Positions 17,801-26,265 of a DNA stretch of 64,000 bases are shown here, piece by piece. This stretch comes from MWCR01 sp049325475 (GTDB taxonomy: Bacteria > Patescibacteriota > Patescibacteriia > 2-12-FULL-60-25). The notes under the pieces are model-generated. The model did no database searches. It worked only from the letters and a program-made list of their open reading frames with translations, and was not told the DNA's origin. The position numbers were made by a program, and so were the translations under genes. How positions within the stretch are numbered: position 1 is the first letter of the stretch; each line of letters begins with the position of its first letter. Location: NCBI GenBank assembly GCA_049325475.1, contig JBMOLN010000001.1:39364-103363 (forward strand), given 5' to 3'.

Positions 17801-18422
17801 TGCTGATCCTACCACGGTAAGAGGATATGCAATATCTTTGGATCCGAATTTTGAAGGGGAGCCGCTTTTGGATTATACGCCTTCTACAAAGTATATCTTG
17901 CCTGATGTTGCGGGAACTTACACGATTTATGTCAAATATTACTCTACAAGCGGTGAAGCATCAGGAGTAATTGCGCATGACATTACTTATGATCCGGCAC
18001 TTAAACCCGAACCGCAAGAAATAGTAACACCGGAAGAGACGGGTAATGCCGGTCAAGGTTCTACAAGTACGGAATCAGGCACTTCTCAAGACACTGCAAG
18101 CATCGGTGAACAAAAAATTGTGAAAGAGGTGGTGGAATTGTTCACCAGGAATTTGGGCTTCGGCTTTCGCGGCGCGGATGTTAAGCGATTACAGATATTT
18201 TTGAACGATCAAGGATATGTGTTGGCCGGCCAGGGAAACGGATCACCCGGCGATGAGACGGAGTTTTACGGACCAAGGACATTCAGAGCCGTTAAAGCAT
18301 TCCAGGAGGGTTTCAGCGATTATATTTTATCGCCGTTAAATTTAACCAGAGGAACCGGTTATTTTGGCAATTTGACGCGTGATTTGGCCAATAAAATTTT
18401 AACCGGAGAATTTGTACCGTAA
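14898..18422 (+). CDS. Giant surface protein with five Ig-like repeats and a C-terminal peptidoglycan-binding domain
   Basis: An exported 1174-residue protein. After the signal peptide (ends near residue 26) comes a lectin-like domain to about 240, then TGGSITYVDGYRTTL.. (about 243-345), five ~93-residue repeats (345-815) of the form TITAPTK..ATITDTT, NVTVDGSTTAG, QTD..TVDC, GDLVI..VDDA, and a second copy of the TGGSITYSDG domain. A Ser/Thr-rich linker leads to a C-terminal peptidoglycan-binding fold (GFGFRGADVKRLQIFLNDQG, FYGPRTFRAVKAFQ). Each repeat holds two cysteines 10 apart. It is likely an adhesin anchored in the wall; a terminator follows. Confidence 0.88.
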   Translation: MKKLFYGITAGAVILALALNVQNAMAVINYGSAASAANSSSSGSNATLVINRPTGVSSGSFLIAGLTVNGGNGVTITPPSGWTLIRRTDNGGNVVLASYYKVAGGSEPSSYTWTLSRAFGNSRASGGIIRYSGVNNSDPIDASSGNTGNGSTASAASIDTVWNNDRVVVFFGIDDNATFGTISGANERFDVTNSDSSGPATAGDDYTQITAGSTGSKTSAISQSDYWAAQQIALRMRDTTAPTGGSITYVDGYRTTLSVPITYSIGSDAGVGLDLSTGRIRRASAVLNPGGTCGSFSGYSNLVYETDGSYTDTSVQNNMCYRYSYRIADLAGNEALYASGNTVRVDIYAPTITITAPTKLSGATITDTTINVTNTAITAANVTVDGSTTAGYSNFSCSQTDSSTVDCTIDITSSGNLVIKGVDDAGNSGTMAENSYVIDTVAPTVTITAPVKISNTTISNTTVKVTDDQAVTASNVTVDGSTTAGTANWSCSQTDSKTVDCTIDITSDGDLTIAATDDAANGASSTETGYIIDPNNPSVTITAPTKISTATITDTTIHVTNTSITASNVTIDGSTTAGTANWNCVQTDAQTVDCTVDITSSGDLVIVAVDDASNTSYQAETGYIVDNTDPVVAITAVTKNYNASITDTTIQVTDDSGILAANVTVDGSTTATVTNFNCTQTDGKTVDCTISIDSSGDLTIAAVDYASNSDTDTETGYLIDDQAPVVTITAPTKVSNATITDTTVQVTDNNAITAANVIIGATTTAGTANWNCTQTDAQTVDCTVDITSSGDLNVQAVDDLNTTSTQNELDYIVDLNPPTGGSITYSDGNYWAMFVPITYTVGTDTESGLDLASGKIQRAAADVIDESCGVFGAYNDLATENDGAYTDTAVVIGKCYKYRYVIDDNAGNTAIYDSINIAHFLYPGGGGSGPVAPLGQLTTGTTTRQILDFTINDGSPTTWLYILDVYFNADPTTVRGYAISLDPNFEGEPLLDYTPSTKYILPDVAGTYTIYVKYYSTSGEASGVIAHDITYDPALKPEPQEIVTPEETGNAGQGSTSTESGTSQDTASIGEQKIVKEVVELFTRNLGFGFRGADVKRLQIFLNDQGYVLAGQGNGSPGDETEFYGPRTFRAVKAFQEGFSDYILSPLNLTRGTGYFGNLTRDLANKILTGEFVP

Positions 18423-18436
18423 GATTCGGATAATTG

Positions 18437-18470
18437 AAAATCTTCCCGTTTAACAGAGCGGGGAGATTTT
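18437..18470 (+). terminator. Terminator after the 1174-aa surface protein gene
   Basis: AAAATCTTCCCG and CGGGGAGATTTT form a 12-bp stem (two G-T pairs) with a 10-nt loop, followed by AGTTTTG. Ends the surface-protein transcript. Confidence 0.8.
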
Positions 18471-18474
18471 AGTT

Positions 18475-18503
18475 TTGACTCTTTAACAAAAACAGCATAT
18501 ATT
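18475..18503 (+). promoter_or_regulatory. Promoter of the CofE-like gene
   Basis: TTGACT (18475-18480), 17-nt spacer, TATATT (18498-18503); the ATG follows 8 nt later, predicting a leaderless mRNA. Confidence 0.75.
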
Positions 18504-18511
18504 AAGTTAAT

Positions 18512-19222
18512 ATGCTGGTTAAGCCTGTAAAAACCAGAATTTTTAAACAAGGCGAGGATCTTGTTGATTTTATAGCCCGGAACGTTAAGTTCTTGCATGA
18601 AAGAGATGTTTTAGCGGTGACTTCCAAAATCGTATCTCTCGCCGAGGGCAGGGTTGTAGAAATCAAGAATGAGAAAACGCGGGAGAAATTGATAAAAGCC
18701 GAGAGTCAATATGCAATGAGGACGCCGTATACATGGCTCACTATCCGCGACGGCATGGTAATGTCATCGGCAGGAGTTGACGAGTCCAATGCGGCCGGGA
18801 AAATCATTCTTTTACCCAAGGATTGTTACAAGTCAGCGGCGGCTATCCGCAAGGAGATGCTGAAACGGTTTAAATTAAAAAAACTCGGAGTATTGATAAC
18901 GGACAGCCGGCTGTTGCCTTTGCGTGCCGGTATTGTGGGTGTTGCTATGGGATATGCGGGCTTTAAGGGTCAAAAAAGATATCAAGGCACAAAAGATTTG
19001 TTTGGTCGGGAGCTTAAGGTTTCGCGCACCGATGTTGCAGACAGCTTGGCAACGGCCTCTGTGTTGGTAATGGGGGAGGGGAATGAGTGTCAGCCTTTGG
19101 CGGTTATTTCTGATGCTCCGATTGAGTTTTGTGAAAAAACAAACCGGCACGAACTGGATATTGATATCAAAGAAGATCTTTATCAGCCTTTATTTGAACG
19201 AATTAAGCGGATACGCTACTAA
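18512..19222 (+). CDS. CofE-like gamma-glutamyl ligase
   Basis: A 236-residue member of the F420-0:gamma-glutamyl ligase (CofE) fold, GTP-dependent enzymes that add glutamate to a cofactor. Marks: LAVTSKIVSLAEGRVV near residue 35, ITDSRLLPLRAGIVGVAMGYAGF (about 130-152) and RTDVADSLATASVLVMGEGNECQPLAVI (about 170-197). No F420 synthesis genes are visible here, and CPR bacteria are not known to make F420, so the substrate may be a folate or another cofactor (inference). It has its own promoter and stands alone. Confidence 0.85.
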   Translation: MLVKPVKTRIFKQGEDLVDFIARNVKFLHERDVLAVTSKIVSLAEGRVVEIKNEKTREKLIKAESQYAMRTPYTWLTIRDGMVMSSAGVDESNAAGKIILLPKDCYKSAAAIRKEMLKRFKLKKLGVLITDSRLLPLRAGIVGVAMGYAGFKGQKRYQGTKDLFGRELKVSRTDVADSLATASVLVMGEGNECQPLAVISDAPIEFCEKTNRHELDIDIKEDLYQPLFERIKRIRY

Positions 19223-19310
19223 TACCCTCAACCCTCAACCCTCAAACCTTAAAGCTGTTATCAGGGTTCAGGATTGAGGTTTAAGCATAGAAAGAGAATA
19301 AGTTAAAATT

Positions 19311-19341
19311 AAAAATACCCCGAGAGGCTCGAGGATTTTTA
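19311..19341 (-). terminator. Terminator of the VWA gene
   Basis: On the minus strand AATCCTCGAG-CCT-CTCGGGGTATT forms a hairpin followed by TTTTT, directly after the stop codon of the VWA gene. Confidence 0.75.
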
Positions 19342-19346
19342 GATTA

Positions 19347-20030
19347 CTAACGAGAGTCTGATGACGGCGGTTGCGATGAATCGCGGGGATTACCGTACAT
19401 CATTGTGCGCGAGAAGAGCACGCTGGCCGTATGGGTTGCCTGGCGGACGCCCGCAACGGTGTTGTCTACCGTGCAGGAATAGCCCGGCTCGAAGCCCAGG
19501 ACTTGCGCCAGGTGCACATGGTCGATTCCGATGCCAATGACCTGAAGAGCGAAGCCTGCGTCTTTGGCATGCTGAGCAAAGGTCACCAAGCGCTGACGCG
19601 GATGGCGCGAACACGTGTCTTCGCCGTCAGTGATGACCGATACCGCGACATGCATTTTGACACCGTGCCTGTTCTTGGCCGCGTTTTGCAATTCGAGCCC
19701 CATGTGCAGGGCATTGCCAACCGCGTCATAGAGCGCGGTGTTCCCGCAAGCATCATAGCCTGCCAGCTGCGGCAGATTGATCAGAGGCTGAATCGGAATG
19801 TCGTTGGTGACATCATCGGCAAAAGTCCAGAGCCCGGCCAAAGTGCTTTTTGCGCCGGCTTGATGCCGGAGTGTATCGATGCATTCATTGGCGGACCGCA
19901 AGGGAGTTTCGCCGTATTGTGACATGGACGACGAGCGATCCAGCAAAAGCATGGTCAAAGCAATGTCTTTGCCCGGGCACAACAGCGGGGAGCGGGTGAC
20001 GGTTGTCAGAATCTTCTTGATGTCAGTCAT
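19347..20030 (-). CDS. Cytoplasmic VWA-domain protein, GC-rich
   Basis: A 227-residue von Willebrand A domain covering nearly the whole protein. The metal-ion site is present: DRSSSMS (Asp31, DxSxS), the threonine in CGNTALYDAV and the aspartate in ITDGEDTC. TerY-like and other small VWA proteins are similar in size; partners are unknown. There is no signal peptide. A strong ribosome site AAAGGAGA precedes the ATG, unlike most genes here, and the coding DNA uses many G/C-ending codons, clearly richer in GC than its neighbours. Recent transfer is likely (inference). Confidence 0.85.
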   Translation of the reverse strand: MTDIKKILTTVTRSPLLCPGKDIALTMLLLDRSSSMSQYGETPLRSANECIDTLRHQAGAKSTLAGLWTFADDVTNDIPIQPLINLPQLAGYDACGNTALYDAVGNALHMGLELQNAAKNRHGVKMHVAVSVITDGEDTCSRHPRQRLVTFAQHAKDAGFALQVIGIGIDHVHLAQVLGFEPGYSCTVDNTVAGVRQATHTASVLFSRTMMYGNPRDSSQPPSSDSR

Positions 20031-20162
20031 CTTTCTTCTCCTTTTCGATTTATGAAAGATTTAGAATAATAACAGGTTTTTTATACAATGTCAAGGCGGG
20101 AGTCAAAGTCATAATAAGCAGAGTTTATCCACAAAAATTTTGCGACGTAAAGCTGAAAAAGT

Positions 20163-20170
20163 GGTATTAT
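20163..20170 (+). promoter_or_regulatory. Extended -10 element before the 1674-aa gene
   Basis: TGGTATTAT (20162-20170) is a TG-N extended -10; the ATG follows after about 64 nt of AT-rich leader. Confidence 0.45.
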
Positions 20171-20234
20171 ATTGCAAATAAAATCAAAATAAATTAGATC
20201 TTAAAAATAACTTTTTAGTATCGCTAATATTTTT

Positions 20235-23200
20235 ATGAGCAGCCATATTTTATGGCGAAACTGCGGTAAACGTTTTTTGTTTGCGTTAACCGGTTTTTTC
20301 GTCTTGTTTTTAGTAACATTTGCATTGGGCGCAAAAGCCAATGCTGCAACATGTTCGTTTTCCGCTACAGAGCCGACCAATGACTGGAACACGGCTGCGA
20401 ATTGGGATTGCGGATATGTTCCAACGATATCTGATAATATTGTTATACCGGCCGGCACGTCCACCAACTTGACGGCAGACGCTTGGGTTAATCATGGTAC
20501 TGTTAACGCAGGCGCCACCGTTAATGCCGGTTCTTATAGCTTAAGATTTAACGATTATCTTTTCGTAATAGCGGGCGCCATGGTTACATCGACATCGGGA
20601 GATATAACAGTGGTAGGCACTTTGCAAAACGGCGGGAGTTTTGGCACGGAAAGCGGTGATTTGTGGTTTGACGCAACTACATCCAATGTCGGCGCAGGGG
20701 CTGTTTTGGATTTTGGCAGCGGTACCGTCACGTTTTACACCGGCGCGGTTCTGGAGAATTCCGGAACGATAAACGCGGGTTCGGCGACGGTTGATTTTAC
20801 CGAAGATATTGATAATACGGGCGGTACCATCAACGGAGACACGGCGATTTTTCAAATTCAAAAATCGTGGAGCCCGGCCGGTACTTTTAACGCCGGGCAA
20901 AGCGAGGTTATTTTGACCGGTTCCGGAGCGACTCAGTACATTCCCGCATTAACATTTTACGATTTGACCATCAACAAAAGTTCCGGATCAGCATTTTTAA
21001 GCGGAAATGCAACCGCTACAAATGATTTTACGCAAACAAACGGCGGATTTTATTATCAAAATTATCAATTAGCATTAGCCGGAGATTACAGCGTTTCAAG
21101 CGGCGGAGGTTATAATACAAATGCGGAATTGCGTTTGTATGGTACAGCCGATCAAACCTTGGGATCGATATACATGAACTTGCCAAGCGTGACCGTAGAT
21201 AAGCCCTCGGGATCGGTTACTTTGCTTTCGGATGCGGCAATCGGAAGTTTCGCCGGAACTTTAACGGTTTTTCAGGGAGTTTTTAATATCGGCGGAGAAA
21301 CATTGGATATTTATCAGCTGTCGGCGGTTTTGCCGGGCGGTACGGTGACTTCTACAAATGGAACGATTACGTTCAATGGAGGAGTGACCAGCACAGGATC
21401 CATAGGAACAGAATCCGGCAGTTTGAATTTTTACGGCACCACAACCAATAACGGTTTGATTGATCCCGGAATTTCGGGCAGCATTGTGACATATTACGGA
21501 ACAACAACAAATAACGGCACAATCAATCAGACCGCCGCTTCGAGCGATATTGTCTTTCAGGGTCCGTTTACAAATAACGGGACTTTTATCTCGAACGGTG
21601 ATGTGAGTTTTTATGATCTTTGGACAAATGCGGGCACATTTACAGCAGGCAGCGGAAGCAGCGTTTATTTTTTAGGGTCGCTTTCGGGACAATATATTCC
21701 CAGCGTCACTTTTGTGAATCTGACAATCAATAAAACAGGCGGCAGCGCGTATTTAAACGGAACGGCAACAACAACAGGCGAAGTTACGGTTGCTAATGGA
21801 ATTTTTAATCTTAATAATTATACCTTGCATGTCGCTGGGGATTGGACCAATTCGGGCGGTTCGGTGTCAGACGGCGGACCCAATGCTTTAGTGGATTTTT
21901 ACGGCACGGCGGATCAGTATGTTGCCAATGAAACGAATTTTCCCGATGTTATAACAACCAAGTCGGTTGGTACGATTTATGCGAACAGCGTGGTTGTGCA
22001 GGGGGATTTTACAACAACGGTCGGAGGTAAATGGGATGTGCAGGCGAGTACATTCCAGGTTAACGGGGCAACAAACATATACGCGGGAACGTACGTTACG
22101 TCTACGAGCGGAATAATGAATTTTGTCGGCGCAGTATCTTCGTCCGGGGCTTTTGGCACCAGCGGGGGAACATTAAATTTTGTTTCAACGTCAACAAACA
22201 ATTATATTATTGAAATCGGTACGGGCACCGCTCATTTTTACAGTGATTTTGTAAATAACGGCGCTCTTAACGGCGATAAAGGAACAATTATCATCGAGGG
22301 TGCATGGAGTCCCGTGGGAGTATTTGCCGAGGGTACGAGTGAGGTTAGTTATCAAGGATCGGCAAATCAAACAATTCCGGCGATGACATTTTATGATTTG
22401 ACGATTAATAAAACGGGGGCAACGAATAATGTTTATTTTTCAGGGCATGTGACTACAACCAATGATTTTAATTTATCCCGAGGCAGATGTTATCCCAATT
22501 CGAATTGGTTAAGTATTGGCGGCAACTGGACAAGGAGTTTTGCACAAGGCGCTTTCTTTGGCTCGGGAAGCACGGTTGAGTTTTACGGAACAGGAAATAA
22601 TACAATCGCTTATGGTCAGTTCGATAATTTGATAATGAGCAAACCTTCCGGAATCTTATCCAGCAGCGTAGCATTTTCCGCGGCCGGCACATTCACGACT
22701 TATGGCGGCGGGACTTTTAGTATGATAGGAAATTTTCAGGCCGACGGCGTATCAACAATCGGAGCAGGAACCACGGTTACATCTACAAATGGCGCAATTA
22801 CATTTGCGGGGTATGTGACATCAAGCGGCAATATCGGAACAAATACGGGGTTAATTACGTTTTCCAGCGGTTTTACCAATAATGGCAGTGCTTATGCCAA
22901 TAACTTCAACATGAGCGGTGATGTTTGGAATTACGGCACTTTCACAATCGCATCAGGCAATGCAACTTCCAGCGGTGATTTTTATAATCCCGGTACATTT
23001 AATTTGGGATCCGGGGTTTTTGCGTTTGCGGGTGATCTGAACGGCACCGGCGGTACGGAAACTTCGTCCAATGGCACTTTGCGCTTAACCGGAGCGGGGA
23101 GTCAGAACATGATCGGATTCGTTCCTGCCGGGACTTTTAACCTGCAATCCTTAAAATCAGGCGGAACAGTTACAACGGGCGGAGATTTTTACATCAGCGG

Positions 23201-25259
23201 AACCTTGGAGATGCTGGGAGGCGGCGGGACACTGGATATGGCGGGAAATACATTAGGCGTAACCGGGGCAGCTTCGATTTCTCCAGGAGATACGGTGACA
23301 ACCACCGGAGGCTTGCTGAAATTTGACGGAGGCATGAACAATGCCGGGAGTTTGGGCGCCGCAAGCGGAGATATGCTGTTTGCTTCATTGATAAACAGCG
23401 GTACGCTGGATATAGGGTCAGGCACCGTGACATCAACGGGAATCACAACAAGCACCGGAGCAATCAATGGAGGTACGGGCATTTTGGTAATTATGGATGA
23501 TTTTATTTCAACAGGAGGGGTCTTTAATTGCCAAAGCGGTACTGTCAGATATACAGGTACAGGTTCACAGATTTTGGCGGGAGTCGCGTATAATAATCTG
23601 GAAATACGGAAGCCGGCAGGAACCGCGGCTTCCGCGTCTGATGCTGGAGTTTTGGGAAATTTATATGTATACGACGGAACCTTGGGTATGGAAAATTTTG
23701 GACTAACCGTTACAGGAACCGTCATGGTTGACTCCGGTGCGGTTCTGGCATCTTTGGCGGGTGATTTTGTTTTTTTTGGCGCAGTTTCATCAACGGGTAC
23801 ATTGGAAACTCAAACCGGTTCCATGGATTTTTCGGGAACATTTGTCAACAACGGTATTTTTAATCCGGGAAGCGCGGGTTTAACCATCACCCACAATGCA
23901 ACGACGACCAATAACGGAACTATCAATCAGACCGCAACGTCAAGCCATATCATTTATAATGATGATTTGATCAATAACGGAACCATCAACACAAATGGTA
24001 AATTGACTTTTAACGACGGTTTTGCGAACAACGGTACTTTTACGGCACAAGGCAGTAATCAGACGGTGTTTGGCGCCGCCTTGGATCAGATGATACCCGG
24101 GATTGTTATGGATAATTTCATGATCAATAAAACAGGAGGAACTGCAAGTTTGGGCGGGAATGTTTCCAGTACGGCAAGTTTTAGCAACAGCGCCTCGAGT
24201 ACATTTGCTGTGGGAAATTATATTTTTTACGCATCGGGTACTTATGCGAATTCAGGTTTGATAACCCGAGGCGCAACCGGGTCGATTAAACATGCAGCAG
24301 AGTCAGTTCGGTTTACGGATTCTGCGGGTACGGATGTTGCAACGTATACAACACCGGCCGATGGATATATAACTTTAAGCGATGCAAATCTTAATATGGA
24401 CGGTTCCGTAGCTGATACGGTTGCATTTACAGTGACATCAAACGGCGGTGACAGCGAAAATATAACTTTAACCGAAACTGGCCCTGCAACCGGTATATTC
24501 AGAAACGCGACAAAATTTCCGATCATATCATTGGCTTATGTGGCACCCGGAGATAGCGCGATATCCATAACAACCAATTCAATCGGCCAGGCAAATTATA
24601 CGGATCCGCAAGACACCGGCGACGCAGCGAGTGATACGGCTTCGTTGGTTTACACCGCGGGCGCGGGCGGCGGCGGAAGCGGAGGAGGCGGAGGCGGAGG
24701 CGGCTCCACGGCGCCGGCAAATCCAACGTTTCAAATTTATGATTCGGGTTTGGATGGCAGGCTGCAGAATCTGGAAGATATTGGAGTGGCTATTCATGCC
24801 TTGGTTAAGCTGCCTGACGACGGAGATACTGCCACGCAAGCCGACAGCGCTGTTTATTATGTGGGCGCAGACGGCAAAAGACATGCTTTTCCCAACGCCA
24901 AAGTGTATTTTACTTGGTATACGGATTTTTCCGGAGTGTCGGAAATTAATTTGGAAAAATTAGCCTCAATGCCATTAGGCGCAAATGTAACTTATAAGCC
25001 GGGAGTAAGAATGGTGAAGTTTATAACGGATCCCAAAGTTTATGTGGTTTCCAAAGGCGGAGTATTGCATTGGGTGACGACCGAAGAAGCGGCTATCGCT
25101 TTATATGGCATAAATTGGAATAACAATGTTGATGATATTTCCGATGCATTTTATATGAATTATAAATTCGATAAACCGGATATTGCCGGAATATCGGATT
25201 ATGATCCGGCAAAGCACCGCGCTTCGGTAATGTATCCCAGTGATTCGTTAATGCCGTAA
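20235..25259 (+). CDS. Giant beta-repeat surface protein with CPR surface module
   Basis: A 1674-residue exported protein, the largest here. After a signal peptide (hydrophobic 14-32, ANA cleavage) come about 1300 residues of degenerate beta repeats with motifs NNGTINxG, GTVTSTNGTITFxG, GSIGTESGSLNF and NLTINKTGG; the pattern suggests a parallel beta-helix or adhesin stalk. Near 1400-1480 is a domain with VRFTDSAGTDVATYTT and LTETGPATGIFRNA. A polyglycine linker (around 1478-1492) leads to the C-terminal surface module (VYYVGADGKRHAFP, YFTWYTDFSGV, LHWVTTEEAAIALYG), shared with the protein at 2703-3869. Probably a surface adhesin; terminal wall attachment by the module is inference. Confidence 0.87.
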   Translation: MSSHILWRNCGKRFLFALTGFFVLFLVTFALGAKANAATCSFSATEPTNDWNTAANWDCGYVPTISDNIVIPAGTSTNLTADAWVNHGTVNAGATVNAGSYSLRFNDYLFVIAGAMVTSTSGDITVVGTLQNGGSFGTESGDLWFDATTSNVGAGAVLDFGSGTVTFYTGAVLENSGTINAGSATVDFTEDIDNTGGTINGDTAIFQIQKSWSPAGTFNAGQSEVILTGSGATQYIPALTFYDLTINKSSGSAFLSGNATATNDFTQTNGGFYYQNYQLALAGDYSVSSGGGYNTNAELRLYGTADQTLGSIYMNLPSVTVDKPSGSVTLLSDAAIGSFAGTLTVFQGVFNIGGETLDIYQLSAVLPGGTVTSTNGTITFNGGVTSTGSIGTESGSLNFYGTTTNNGLIDPGISGSIVTYYGTTTNNGTINQTAASSDIVFQGPFTNNGTFISNGDVSFYDLWTNAGTFTAGSGSSVYFLGSLSGQYIPSVTFVNLTINKTGGSAYLNGTATTTGEVTVANGIFNLNNYTLHVAGDWTNSGGSVSDGGPNALVDFYGTADQYVANETNFPDVITTKSVGTIYANSVVVQGDFTTTVGGKWDVQASTFQVNGATNIYAGTYVTSTSGIMNFVGAVSSSGAFGTSGGTLNFVSTSTNNYIIEIGTGTAHFYSDFVNNGALNGDKGTIIIEGAWSPVGVFAEGTSEVSYQGSANQTIPAMTFYDLTINKTGATNNVYFSGHVTTTNDFNLSRGRCYPNSNWLSIGGNWTRSFAQGAFFGSGSTVEFYGTGNNTIAYGQFDNLIMSKPSGILSSSVAFSAAGTFTTYGGGTFSMIGNFQADGVSTIGAGTTVTSTNGAITFAGYVTSSGNIGTNTGLITFSSGFTNNGSAYANNFNMSGDVWNYGTFTIASGNATSSGDFYNPGTFNLGSGVFAFAGDLNGTGGTETSSNGTLRLTGAGSQNMIGFVPAGTFNLQSLKSGGTVTTGGDFYISGTLEMLGGGGTLDMAGNTLGVTGAASISPGDTVTTTGGLLKFDGGMNNAGSLGAASGDMLFASLINSGTLDIGSGTVTSTGITTSTGAINGGTGILVIMDDFISTGGVFNCQSGTVRYTGTGSQILAGVAYNNLEIRKPAGTAASASDAGVLGNLYVYDGTLGMENFGLTVTGTVMVDSGAVLASLAGDFVFFGAVSSTGTLETQTGSMDFSGTFVNNGIFNPGSAGLTITHNATTTNNGTINQTATSSHIIYNDDLINNGTINTNGKLTFNDGFANNGTFTAQGSNQTVFGAALDQMIPGIVMDNFMINKTGGTASLGGNVSSTASFSNSASSTFAVGNYIFYASGTYANSGLITRGATGSIKHAAESVRFTDSAGTDVATYTTPADGYITLSDANLNMDGSVADTVAFTVTSNGGDSENITLTETGPATGIFRNATKFPIISLAYVAPGDSAISITTNSIGQANYTDPQDTGDAASDTASLVYTAGAGGGGSGGGGGGGGSTAPANPTFQIYDSGLDGRLQNLEDIGVAIHALVKLPDDGDTATQADSAVYYVGADGKRHAFPNAKVYFTWYTDFSGVSEINLEKLASMPLGANVTYKPGVRMVKFITDPKVYVVSKGGVLHWVTTEEAAIALYGINWNNNVDDISDAFYMNYKFDKPDIAGISDYDPAKHRASVMYPSDSLMP

Positions 25260-25343
25260 TCGCGGACTCGGAATTCGGAATTCTGAATTCCGATTAAATC
25301 GTAAATAATGCGAGACGCGCTATGGAGCGTCTCTGCGAATATT

Positions 25344-25943
25344 ATGATTGTTTATTTTGCAACATCAAATAAAGGCAAGGTTGAAAATGCAAAGCTGGCA
25401 TTAAAACAGTTTAACATCCACGTCAGACAGATAGATATGGATCTTGCAGAAAGCAGGTCCGAAGATCCGGCGGAGATTGCCATGGAGAAGGCAAAGCAGG
25501 CTTACGCAAAGCTAAAGAAGCCGGTAATCGTTGAAGATTCGGGATTTTTTATCCATGCTTTGGGAGGATTCCCCATGACGCATATTAAATTTTCCCTGAA
25601 AACCATAGGCATTAAAAATATCTTAAAGATGATGCAAGGCGTCAATAATCGCAAAGCGGATTGGAGGATGACATTGGCTTATGTTTATGGTAAAGGAAAA
25701 TACAAGCCTTTTACTTTTGTTGAAAAAGGACTTATTGCGGAAAAATTGCGTCCGGTGAAGCGTGAGATGATGTCGGATTATTGGAGGATTTATGTTCCCG
25801 GTAAAAGTAAATCACGCAAGTCATTATCCGAGATGTCGGATAGAGAAATGGATGAATGGCAGGAATATTTTAAACGTCATAATCAGTTTATGTTGCTCGG
25901 GAGATATTTGGCTGAAGAGGTAAAGAAAAAAGCCCGCACATAG
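25344..25943 (+). CDS. Non-canonical purine NTP pyrophosphatase (ITPase/HAM1) family protein
   Basis: A 199-residue HAM1/RdgB-type protein that would hydrolyse ITP, dITP or XTP to the monophosphate, keeping damaged bases out of DNA. The N-terminal FATSNKGKVENAKLAL carries the nucleotide loop, EDPAEIAMEKAKQAY and IVEDSGFFIHALGGFPMTHIK the active-site acids. The C-terminal half is less typical of RdgB (MSDREMDEWQEYFKRHNQF). The frame opens at 25308, but the ATG at 25344 gives the usual start. The last codons overlap the T-tract and stem of the terminator of the convergent RNA on the other strand. Confidence 0.85.
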   Translation: MIVYFATSNKGKVENAKLALKQFNIHVRQIDMDLAESRSEDPAEIAMEKAKQAYAKLKKPVIVEDSGFFIHALGGFPMTHIKFSLKTIGIKNILKMMQGVNNRKADWRMTLAYVYGKGKYKPFTFVEKGLIAEKLRPVKREMMSDYWRIYVPGKSKSRKSLSEMSDREMDEWQEYFKRHNQFMLLGRYLAEEVKKKART

Positions 25944-26056
25944 TGCAAGCTCGATAGAAACGCATCCGCGCTATCCGGATTAGCCTGCCAACTTGGCTTG
26001 CTAATGCCTTCCTGCGACGCCTGGAGCGTAGTCAATTGTCTGCGTTTAGCTCCATT
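25926..26056 (-). ncRNA. Candidate structured small RNA, about 131 nt
   Basis: No reading frame is evident, but transcription signals bracket this stretch: a strong promoter at 26063-26091 and, at the far end, stem GCTTGCAC-TAT-GTGCGGGC followed by six T's. Inside, TGGAGC pairs with GCTCCA, a long hairpin forms from ATTAGC, GCCAA, TTGGC and GCTAAT (25977-26008), and AAACGCA in the first loop can pair with TGCGTTT near the 3' end, giving a possible pseudoknot. I compared it with SRP RNA, tmRNA, RNase P and 6S features and found no match. Confidence 0.55.
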
Positions 26057-26062
26057 ATTTGG

Positions 26063-26091
26063 TTTATATCATAGATTACAGAAAATGTCAA
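26063..26091 (-). promoter_or_regulatory. Strong promoter of the candidate RNA
   Basis: TTGACA (26091-26086), 17-nt spacer, TATAAA (26068-26063) with TG-A extension. It is among the best sigma-70 matches in the window and reads away from the minus-strand genes to its right, into a region without an ORF. Confidence 0.75.
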
Positions 26092-26144
26092 GATCATGTA
26101 CGCACCCCCACCCATCTTTGTACTCCTTTTTTGCCGGGATTAGT

Positions 26145-26264
26145 TTAATTATCGCGATCCTCGAATGTTTCTTTTTCTCTCTCCTGAATTCTTTTGATTA
26201 TCAGATAAACAATAATCACCGCAACCGCAGTATAAAATAACCCGGTGATCAGAAGCCACAGCAT
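26145..26264 (-). CDS. 39-residue single-pass membrane peptide
   Basis: The ATG (26262-26264) lies 1 nt after the stop of the YbjQ-like gene. One hydrophobic helix (LLITGLFYTAVAVIIVYLII) is followed by a charged tail (KRIQEREKETFEDRDN). The close spacing and the clean membrane-then-charged layout support a real gene. Function unknown. Confidence 0.65.
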   Translation of the reverse strand: MLWLLITGLFYTAVAVIIVYLIIKRIQEREKETFEDRDN

Positions 26265-26265
26265 A

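Noticed and set aside
23189..23725. 178-codon minus-strand frame inside the giant surface gene
   Set aside because: Proline-rich shadow of a glycine/threonine-rich coding strand; no start signals.
25926..26056. Signal recognition particle RNA
   Set aside because: GGAAGG and AGCA are present but cannot be folded into the conserved SRP tetraloop helix.
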